Positions 1 to 4,356 of a stretch of DNA of 9,271 nucleotides are shown here, piece after piece. The position numbers were made by a program, and so were the translations under genes. Location: contig CBDUCL010000112.1 of the NCBI GenBank assembly GCA_965365625.1, forward strand, positions 1 through 9,271. The letters are read 5' to 3'. The first letter of the stretch is position 1. The number at the start of each line of letters is the position of its first letter. Source of the stretch: CAVWCW01 sp965365625 (GTDB taxonomy: Bacteria > Pseudomonadota > Gammaproteobacteria > Chromatiales > Chromatiaceae). Below the pieces are notes generated by a model, which did no database searches, was not told the origin of the DNA, and saw only the letters and a program-made list of their open reading frames with translations.

Positions 1-258
1 GCCGAAAGACAACACCGGGGTGCCGGGCAGAAAGTGATTCAGCGGCTTTTTCTCGATCGGGTCGATACAATAGCCGCTGGACCGTCCATAGGTGGTGAGC
101 ACCAGCGCGCCCCCCTGGTTGGCGCGGACGAAGCAGAGCCCGCGCTGGTCCTCGTGCAGCTTGCAAAAGCGCGGGCAGAGATCGCACTGCACGCGTCCAT
201 CGTCCAGCCGATGCCAGTATTTGGTCGGAACGGCCCCCGGTTTGGTAACGGTATCCAT
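1..258 (-). CDS. amrS: AmmeMemoRadiSam system radical SAM enzyme, N-terminal part (cut by window edge)
   Basis: The reading frame is open from an ATG at 258-256 to the left edge, giving the first 86 residues. The N-terminus carries a Cys-rich motif (C25, C28, C32, then C42 in GLCFVR), then TTYGRSSG (55-62), DPIEKKPLNHFLPG (66-79) and LSFG (83-86). As I recall the family, this is the characteristic start of the radical SAM protein of the AmmeMemoRadiSam set, a PflA-like enzyme whose genes usually accompany AMMECR1-like and Memo-like domains. The CxxxCxxC cluster that binds the SAM-cleaving 4Fe-4S centre should lie just beyond the edge, so it cannot be checked here. The Shine-Dalgarno is weak (GGGG on the minus strand, 6 nt before the ATG). 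The start codon lies only 27 bp from that of the divergent transpeptidase gene. The biochemical role of the system is poorly defined and its partner genes are not in the window. Confidence 0.88.
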   Translation of the reverse strand, partial: MDTVTKPGAVPTKYWHRLDDGRVQCDLCPRFCKLHEDQRGLCFVRANQGGALVLTTYGRSSGYCIDPIEKKPLNHFLPGTPVLSFG

Positions 259-285
259 GGCAAACCCCAGCTTGAAAGCGAATCT

Positions 286-858
286 ATGAACTTCTCTTCT
301 AAGTATAGGAAGTCCCTGCTGGCGTGGTTCCTGCTTTACCTCGGCTCGAGTGGCATCGCAGGGGCGGAGGAGGGCGAGCTTCCCTGGGTGCTGGTGGATA
401 CCGACAAGCTCACCTTGAGCATCATGCGGGGCGAGAGTCCGGAACTGGTGATGGAGGACATCGCCATCGGTCGTTTCGGCACCACCCGGGCCAAGCACCG
501 CGGGGACAACCGCACCCCCCTGGGAGAGTTCCGCATTGCCTGGATCAAGTGGGACAGCCGCTTCCACCGCTTCATCGGCCTCGACTACCCGAATCTAGAG
601 CATGGCCGCCGTGGCTTCGAGGCGGGGCGGATCAGCGCCAAGCAGTGGCGGGCGATTCAGAAGGCCCAGGCCGACCGGGATCTGCCGCCCCAGAACACCC
701 CGTTGGGCGGTCAGATCGGCCTGCACGGTATCGGTGAGGGTGATCTCCAAACCCACCGAGACTTCAATTGGACCCACGGCTGCGTGGCCCTCACCAATGA
801 GCAGATCGACCGCCTGCTGCAGCGGGTGGGGCTGGGCACCCGGGTGGTGATCCGCTGA
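286..858 (+). CDS. Exported L,D-transpeptidase family (YkuD domain) protein
   Basis: This 190-aa protein has a basic N-terminus, a hydrophobic stretch (residues 10-25) and a likely signal-peptidase site after GIAGA (about 27), so it should act in the periplasm. The YkuD catalytic signature is clear: RTPLGEFRI (76-84), LHG (146-148) and, after a spacer, NWTHGCVALTN (161-171), with the nucleophile at C166 and His at 164. Family members cleave the D-Ala of peptidoglycan tetrapeptides and make 3-3 cross-links or attach or detach lipoproteins; which of these applies here cannot be told. An open frame extends upstream to an ATG at 34, but it is antisense to amrS and would bury the signal peptide, so ATG 286 is chosen. 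The Shine-Dalgarno is weak (GAAAG, 274-278). The TatD-family gene follows after 17 bp and is probably cotranscribed. Confidence 0.9.
   Translation: MNFSSKYRKSLLAWFLLYLGSSGIAGAEEGELPWVLVDTDKLTLSIMRGESPELVMEDIAIGRFGTTRAKHRGDNRTPLGEFRIAWIKWDSRFHRFIGLDYPNLEHGRRGFEAGRISAKQWRAIQKAQADRDLPPQNTPLGGQIGLHGIGEGDLQTHRDFNWTHGCVALTNEQIDRLLQRVGLGTRVVIR
302..307 (-). promoter_or_regulatory. Candidate -10 box for leftward amrS transcription
   Basis: On the minus strand the sequence reads TATACT, a 5/6 match to the sigma-70 -10 consensus. It would place a transcription start near 295 and a leader of about 37 nt before the amrS ATG. No good -35 is seen at the usual distance. The box lies inside the first codons of the divergent transpeptidase gene, as would be expected with only 27 bp between the starts. 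Assignment is by pattern only. Confidence 0.35.
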
Positions 859-875
859 GGGGCTACACTTGCCCC
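859..875 (+). promoter_or_regulatory. Small hairpin enclosing the ribosome-binding region of the TatD-family gene
   Basis: GGGGC (859-863) and GCCCC (871-875) form a perfect 5-bp stem with a 7-nt loop (TACACTT), ending directly before the ATG at 876. The left arm includes the only Shine-Dalgarno-like purine run (GAGGGG, 857-862), which is otherwise a little far from the start. The upstream stop codon (856-858) abuts the hairpin, so ribosomes terminating on the transpeptidase gene could open it. This suggests translational coupling. Base pairing is seen directly; the function is inferred. Confidence 0.4.
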
Positions 876-1655
876 ATGGGCATCATCGATACCCATTGCC
901 ATCTGGATGTGTCCGCCTTCGATCCGGACCGGGAGCAGGTGCTCGCCAATGCCCGCCGCCTAGGGGTGAGCGCCATCGTCGTGCCCGGCATCCATGCCGC
1001 TGGCTGGCCGGGGCTGTTGGCCTTGTGCGGGCGCCATGCGGATCTGCACCCCGCGTTGGGTCTGCACCCGGTCTACCTGGAGCACCACCGCGAGGCCGAC
1101 CTGGCCGAACTCGAACAGCGCCTGGAGCGGGATCGGCCTGTGGCGGTGGGGGAGATCGGAGTCGACTTTTTCGTGCCAGAACTCGACCGAGAACGCCAGC
1201 TGCACCTGTTCGAGTCCCAGCTGGCCCTGGCCCGGGACGCCGGGCTGCCGGTGCTGCTGCACATCCGCAAGGCCCACGACCAAGTGCTGGCGGCCCTGCA
1301 TCGGATCCGGGTGGTGGGCGGCATCGCCCACGCCTTCAACGGCAGCCTGCAGCAGGCCGAGCGTTTCATCGAGCTGGGGTTTTGCCTCGGCTTCGGCGGC
1401 ATGCTCACCTTCGAGCGTTCCACCCGCCTGCGTCGGCTGGCCCGAGAGCTGCCCCTGGAGGCGCTGGTGCTGGAAACCGATGCCCCCGACATGACCGTGG
1501 CCGCCCACCGCGGTGAGCGCAACAGCCCGGAATATCTGCCCGATTGCCTGGCTGCCCTGGCCGAGGTGAGGGATGCCGACCCGGTCGAGATCGCGGCTGC
1601 CACCAGTGCCAATGCTCGCGAGCTGCTCGCGCTGCCAGCAGAGGCGAGCCGGTGA
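876..1655 (+). CDS. TatD-family metal-dependent hydrolase, YjjV-like
   Basis: This 259-aa protein has the usual length for the family. The TIM-barrel metal ligands are all present: DTHCHLD (5-11; H7, H9), VGEIGVD (91-97; E93), LLHIRKAH (127-134; H129), HAFNGS (152-157; H152) and LETDAPD (199-205; D202). The segments GSLQQAERF (156-164) and LETDAPDM match my recollection of E. coli YjjV more closely than TatD or YcfH. Members of the superfamily hydrolyse phosphodiester bonds: TatD itself has 3'-5' exonuclease activity, and some relatives remove D-amino acids from tRNA. The substrate here is not known. The protein has no signal peptide and is presumably cytoplasmic. It follows the transpeptidase gene by 17 bp, with its start preceded by a small hairpin. 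Recognition of the family is firm; the subfamily is less so. Confidence 0.94.
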   Translation: MGIIDTHCHLDVSAFDPDREQVLANARRLGVSAIVVPGIHAAGWPGLLALCGRHADLHPALGLHPVYLEHHREADLAELEQRLERDRPVAVGEIGVDFFVPELDRERQLHLFESQLALARDAGLPVLLHIRKAHDQVLAALHRIRVVGGIAHAFNGSLQQAERFIELGFCLGFGGMLTFERSTRLRRLARELPLEALVLETDAPDMTVAAHRGERNSPEYLPDCLAALAEVRDADPVEIAAATSANARELLALPAEASR

Positions 1656-1675
1656 GCCTGGTCGACGCCTGCTGC
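1638..1675 (+). other. Imperfect stem-loop spanning the TatD-family stop codon
   Basis: GCAG-AGGCG (1638-1646) pairs with CGCCT-(G)-CTGC (1666-1675): nine base pairs with one bulged G and a 19-nt loop that contains the stop codon of the hydrolase gene. There is no following T-tract, so it is not a standard intrinsic terminator. It could stabilise the mRNA end or be chance pairing in GC-rich DNA. Confidence 0.25.
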
Positions 1676-1780
1676 GGGTTTGTCGCAAGCTGAGCGTCGG
1701 GCTCGTCTTACAGCCAAGACTCCAGCCGCGGCCCTGTTCCGAAAGGGGCGGTCTCTCTGCTCTGCTGTCTTGCTCCGTCA

Positions 1781-1828
1781 TGTCATTACAGGGCCCGCCA
1801 AGTGTCATGACATTATCACGGAATGTCA
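1781..1828. promoter_or_regulatory. Three phased TGTCA motifs, one a perfect 10-bp palindrome (candidate operator)
   Basis: TGTCA occurs at 1781-1785, 1803-1807 and 1824-1828, with start-to-start spacings of 22 and 21 bp, close to two turns of the helix each. The middle copy is the perfect palindrome TGTCATGACA (1803-1812), and the first is the near palindrome TGTCATTACA (1781-1790). Such spacing on one face of the helix is typical of dimeric regulators binding cooperatively. No regulator family can be named from the motif alone. No convincing -35/-10 pair is visible; CATTAT (1811-1816) is a possible -10. Confidence 0.35.
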
Positions 1829-1894
1829 CGCTGCGGATTCAAGCGCCGGCCCCGCGGAAACCCCTCCTCTCTCCATGATCAGGAAAGTCTCTTC

Positions 1895-1920
1895 GGGCAA
1901 ATATCGCAGTTTGCTTTTTT
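1895..1920 (+). terminator. Weak intrinsic terminator-like hairpin with T6
   Basis: GCAAA (1897-1901) pairs with TTTGC (1910-1914), extendable by two G-T wobbles outward, with an 8-nt loop. Six Ts follow (1915-1920). The stem is short and AT-rich, so termination would be weak. It lies 240 bp beyond the TatD-family stop and could end either that transcript or a short RNA begun near the TGTCA motifs. Confidence 0.3.
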
Positions 1921-2001
1921 CATCGTCAGGGAGAAGTCTGGACCGCTGGCACCTGGCTGGGTTGTACGGCGCGCTTGGGGTTTAGAGGTCTGTTGTACCG
2001 A

Positions 2002-2014
2002 CAGGGGGACCCTG
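2002..2014 (+). repeat. Inverted repeat CAGGG-GGA-CCCTG
   Basis: A perfect 5-bp stem with the 3-nt loop GGA, seen directly in the sequence. If the plus strand is transcribed, a GGA in a hairpin loop is the known recognition element of CsrA/RsmA proteins. The function is speculative. Confidence 0.3.
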
Positions 2015-2041
2015 GGGGGCGGTTTCAGGCGAACTGCCGGC

Positions 2042-2056
2042 GTTACGGATCGTAAC
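2042..2056 (+). repeat. Inverted repeat GTTACG-GAT-CGTAAC
   Basis: A perfect 6-bp inverted repeat with a 3-nt spacer. As RNA it can also be drawn as a GTTAC/GTAAC stem with the loop GGATC, again exposing GGA. As DNA it resembles a compact operator. GTTACG recurs once at 7156-7161, upstream of the TonB-dependent receptor gene, but without the second arm. Confidence 0.35.
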
Positions 2057-2066
2057 CGAGGGCTGC

Positions 2067-2095
2067 ACCGGCCAAGGGGTTGGTCAAGGGCCGGT
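2067..2095 (+). repeat. Inverted repeat ACCGGCC/GGCCGGT
   Basis: ACCGGCC (2067-2073) and GGCCGGT (2089-2095) form a perfect 7-bp stem with a 15-nt loop. An alternative smaller hairpin, CCAA-GGGG-TTGG (2072-2083), overlaps it. Together with the two inverted repeats just upstream this makes 2002-2095 a potentially structured RNA region. There is no T-tract behind it. Confidence 0.3.
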
Positions 2096-2169
2096 CAGAA
2101 GCGGACAAGAAAGGGCGTTCCGGAAGCGGCGCGTCCCTGTGCCGAGAGATTAGATTGGGCTCTGTGGGC

Positions 2170-2499
2170 TCAGTCGCAGTCGTCGTCCTGGTGCAGTTCT
2201 CCGGTGTAGGGATCGCGCATGGGCACGCCGCGGTCGTCGGTGGCGATGGTGCGGATAAACATCATGCTCCCGACCCGTTCGAATTCCGTATCCAGGGCGC
2301 GCTGCACCGATTTGTCCTTCAGCCCGTCGTAGATATAGATGCTGCCATCGGCCTCCTGGCGAAGCTCCGCTTCGGTGGGCTCGAACAGGCGCCTTTGCTG
2401 CATCTGCTCCACTGCACTGGATTCTCCGGCTGCCGGCAACGGAGCCGTGCCGGCGAACAATACCAGCAGGGATGCTGGGAATGCGGTTGATTTCATCAT
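2170..2499 (-). CDS. Small exported protein of unknown function (109 aa)
   Basis: Translation starts at ATG 2499-2497, immediately followed by a second ATG. GGAG (minus strand, 2511-2508) is 8 nt ahead of the first and 11 nt ahead of the second, which favours the first. Residues 1-24 form a signal peptide (K3, hydrophobic AFPASLLVLFAGTAPLP, AAG/ES near 23-26), so the mature protein of about 85 aa should be periplasmic or secreted. The mature part has a Glu/Gln-rich helix-like stretch (27-50), a core with GSIYIYDGLKDK (52-63), a likely helix (64-76), SMMFIRT (78-84) and an acidic tail ending in DDDCD with a lone Cys at 108. I have an impression of similar hypothetical proteins in other gammaproteobacteria but recognise no domain. 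It is divergent from the response-regulator operon, which suggests shared control. It has no lipobox. Confidence 0.72.
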   Translation of the reverse strand: MMKSTAFPASLLVLFAGTAPLPAAGESSAVEQMQQRRLFEPTEAELRQEADGSIYIYDGLKDKSVQRALDTEFERVGSMMFIRTIATDDRGVPMRDPYTGELHQDDDCD

Positions 2500-2566
2500 C
2501 GAATCATCTCCGACGGTTGCCTTGGGCTTGATTGAGAGTCTGGGCCAAACCGCACGCTTTTAAAAT

Positions 2567-2596
2567 CGCTCTGAGCGGCTAGCTCTTATGGGCTAG
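2567..2596. promoter_or_regulatory. Two palindromic elements in the divergent intergenic region
   Basis: CGCTC-T-GAGCG (2567-2577) is an 11-bp palindrome with one central base. Directly after it, CTAGC (2579-2583) and GCTAG (2592-2596) form a second inverted repeat with an 8-nt spacer; the same bases also give a direct repeat of GGCTAG. Both lie between the small-protein gene and the response-regulator gene, about 30-60 bp upstream of the TATAAT box at 2624, where an activator or autoregulator would bind. An adjacent TTTTAAAA (2558-2565) is the most AT-rich point of the spacer and could belong to the leftward promoter. Confidence 0.35.
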
Positions 2597-2623
2597 ATGC
2601 CCCCGGCTCTCGGTTCCCCTGCC

Positions 2624-2629
2624 TATAAT
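2624..2629 (+). promoter_or_regulatory. -10 box TATAAT of the response-regulator operon
   Basis: A perfect sigma-70 -10 hexamer is followed 7 nt later by a plausible transcription start near 2636. The expected -35 position (about 2601-2606, CCCCGG) does not match consensus, which suggests an activator-dependent promoter, in line with the inverted repeats upstream. TG at 2620-2621 is one base too far for a proper extended -10. The box overlaps the in-frame ATG at 2628, so if it is used that ATG cannot be in the mRNA. Confidence 0.55.
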
Positions 2630-2675
2630 GCGAACACACGGCGCCGCGACGCCGTTGGCTTATGAGGGAGGGGGT

Positions 2676-3341
2676 GTGAAAGTACTGATCGCTGACGACC
2701 ATGAACTGATTCGGCGCGGGCTGGGTACCGCCCTGGGTGAGATGCTGCCCGGCGCCGAGGTTCTGCAGGCGGCCAGCGCGGACGAGGTTCTGGCGGCGGT
2801 GCGGGGGCATCCGGACCTGGAATTGGTGGTGCTCGACCTGTTCATGCCAGGCAGTGCCGCCTTCGGTCTGCTGGGGCGGTTGTGTGACGACCATCCCGAG
2901 ATAACGGTGGTGGTGCTCTCCGCCAGTGAGCAGCCGGAGCACATGCGCAAGGCCATCGATCTGGGGGCGGCGGGCTATATCCCCAAAGCGGCGGGCAGCG
3001 ATGTGATGCGACAGGCCATCAGCCTGGTGCTGGCCGGCGGCATTTACATCCCTCCAGAGATGCTGGGCAAGCGGCGGGCAACCAAAGGGCCGGAGCCAAT
3101 GTCCGAGGCGGAAGCTGCGGCAGTGACCGAAGGCCTGACCGAGCGCCAACGCGAAGTGCTCAAGTGCCTCGGGCGCGGGCGCTCGAACAAGGAGATCGCC
3201 CGGGACCTGGGGCTCTCTCTAAACACGGTAAAGATTCACGTCGCCGCGGTCTTGCGCGCCCTGGGGGTCGACAACCGCACCCAGGCGGCAATCCAGGCTC
3301 AGCGTCTGTGGCCGGGCGCCGATGGTGAGCACCGCGGCTGA
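2676..3341 (+). CDS. NarL/LuxR-family response regulator
   Basis: The 221-aa product begins with KVLIADDHE (2-10). The receiver domain (about 1-118) has the acidic pair D7-D8, the phospho-acceptor D54 in VVLDLFMPG, S82 at the switch Ser/Thr position and K104 in YIPKAA. After a linker (120-150) comes a LuxR-type helix-turn-helix (154-210) with LTERQREVL, SNKEIARDLGLS and NTVKIHV. It is a cytoplasmic DNA-binding regulator activated by phosphorylation, most likely through the kinase two genes downstream. The start is GTG 2676: it sits behind a purine-rich Shine-Dalgarno (GAGGGAGG within 2664-2672), matches the usual start of the family, and lies downstream of the inferred transcription start. 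The ATG at 2628 would add 16 residues and falls inside the -10 box. The binding-protein gene starts 22 bp after the stop. Confidence 0.93.
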   Translation: MKVLIADDHELIRRGLGTALGEMLPGAEVLQAASADEVLAAVRGHPDLELVVLDLFMPGSAAFGLLGRLCDDHPEITVVVLSASEQPEHMRKAIDLGAAGYIPKAAGSDVMRQAISLVLAGGIYIPPEMLGKRRATKGPEPMSEAEAAAVTEGLTERQREVLKCLGRGRSNKEIARDLGLSLNTVKIHVAAVLRALGVDNRTQAAIQAQRLWPGADGEHRG

Positions 3342-3363
3342 GCCCCGCGCACTCGGGGGTGGC

Positions 3364-4356
3364 ATGAGGGACGGTCGACCTTCAATGCCCCCGGGCCGGC
3401 TGCCGCTCTGGCCGCTGATCCTGGGCCTGTTTCTGGCCCTGTTCCTGGGCCCGCCCGGAGCGCGCGCCGCACCCCCCCGAGTCTTGTTGGTCAACGGCGG
3501 CGCGGGGCCTTTGCACGAGCAGGTATCGGCCAGCTTGCGCCAAGCCCTGGCCGGCGATCGGGAGTCCACCGTCGTCGCCGAGGCGGTGGACCTGGATGGC
3601 TGGCAGCGCCTGGTTGCCGAGTCCGGGCGGCTGGCCGACTTCCGTCTGGTCGTCAGTATCGGCACCCGCGCGACCGATGCGGTGTTGGCCCTCGAAGGCC
3701 CAAAGCCGCCCCTGCTCGCCTGCTTTTTGCCCCGGCGCACCTGGGAGCGGCTGCTGGCCCAGTACCGCCCGGATGAGAACCCGGTGTCCGCCTTGGTGCT
3801 GGACCAGCCATTGGGCCGGCAGTTGGCCTTGGCCCGGCTTTTGCTTGGTTCTCAGTCCCGGGTTGGGGTCATGTTGGGGGCGGACAGTGCCGAGCAGGCC
3901 CCGCAGCTGGAGTCGCTGGCGCAACGCCAGGACTTGCGCCTGCAACTGCTGCAGCTGGCTCCGAACGAAAAGCCCAGTGAGCGTTTCCGGGAACTGCTGC
4001 CTGGCCTGGACCTAGTGCTGGGATTGCCCGATCCCCAGGTTTTCGATCGCGTCAGCAGCAAATGGATTCTCTATTCCAGCTACCAGGCCCGGGTACCGGT
4101 GCTCGCCTACTCCCGAGCCTTGGTCGAGGCCGGGGCCCTGGCGGCGGTGTATTCCACCCCGGAGCAGATCGGGCGCCAGACGGCTGGGCTGGTGCCCGGA
4201 TTGCTGGCCGCACGGCCAGGGGAGGCGGCGGTGGTCCATCCGGACGCCTTCGATCTGGCGGTGAACCGGGCGGTGGCCCGCTCTCTGGGCCTGGATCCGC
4301 CGTCTGAAGAGCTGATGAAAGAGGCGCTTTCGGCGCCCGATGGGGGAGGTGATTGA
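3364..4356 (+). CDS. Solitary periplasmic binding protein (ABC_sub_bind-like)
   Basis: This 330-aa protein has a long signal peptide (hydrophobic LPLWPLILGLFLALFLG, 13-29; cleavage after ARA, 35), so it is periplasmic. Two Rossmann-like lobes are suggested: VLLVNGG (40-46), RLVVSIGTRATDAVLA (94-109), SALVLDQPLGRQLALARLLL (142-161) and RVGVMLG (166-172); then LDLVLGLPDPQVFDR (215-229), RVPVLAYSRALVEAGALA (243-260) and AVYSTPEQIGRQ (261-272). The second set is typical, as I recall, of Pfam ABC_sub_bind (PF04392), ABC-type binding proteins that take small ligands. No permease or ATPase gene is present. Its stop overlaps the kinase start, so it probably serves as a ligand-sensing partner rather than a transporter part. 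ATG 3364 has GGGGGTGG just ahead; ATG 3322 would overlap the regulator gene and lengthen the region before the signal core, and ATG 3385 is a third option. Confidence 0.82.
   Translation: MRDGRPSMPPGRLPLWPLILGLFLALFLGPPGARAAPPRVLLVNGGAGPLHEQVSASLRQALAGDRESTVVAEAVDLDGWQRLVAESGRLADFRLVVSIGTRATDAVLALEGPKPPLLACFLPRRTWERLLAQYRPDENPVSALVLDQPLGRQLALARLLLGSQSRVGVMLGADSAEQAPQLESLAQRQDLRLQLLQLAPNEKPSERFRELLPGLDLVLGLPDPQVFDRVSSKWILYSSYQARVPVLAYSRALVEAGALAAVYSTPEQIGRQTAGLVPGLLAARPGEAAVVHPDAFDLAVNRAVARSLGLDPPSEELMKEALSAPDGGGD

Larger units (their letters stand above)
1656..2169. other. Gene-poor intergenic stretch of about 514 bp with regulatory or RNA-like features
   Basis: No protein gene is convincing on either strand. 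The open frames present (for example 1823-2209 on the plus strand) lack a ribosome-binding site and recognisable domains, and they are rich in Arg, Gly, Trp and Ser as expected of chance frames in GC-rich DNA. Local base composition is mixed, with AT-rich patches near 1780-1830 and 1895-1925. The stretch separates two convergent genes: the TatD-family gene ends at 1655 and the leftward small-protein gene ends at 2170. A gap this long between convergent genes needs some explanation. It holds three phased TGTCA motifs, a weak hairpin plus T6, and small inverted repeats listed separately. A non-coding RNA or the remnant of a lost gene are both possible. Confidence 0.6.

Noticed and set aside
34..285. 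N-terminal extension of the L,D-transpeptidase to ATG 34
   Set aside because: The extension is antisense to amrS codons and would place 84 residues before a clear signal peptide.
960..1829. A 289-codon minus-strand open frame antisense to the TatD-family gene
   Set aside because: The plus strand has every TatD metal-ligand motif, while the minus frame has biased composition and no motif.
1823..2209. A possible 128-aa protein in the intergenic gap
   Set aside because: It has no ribosome-binding site or domain, its composition is of the chance type, and it runs into the 3' end of the better-supported minus-strand gene.
2080..2490. A 136-codon plus-strand frame opposite the small exported protein
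   Set aside because: The minus-strand frame has a signal peptide, a good Shine-Dalgarno and balanced composition; the plus frame has none of these.
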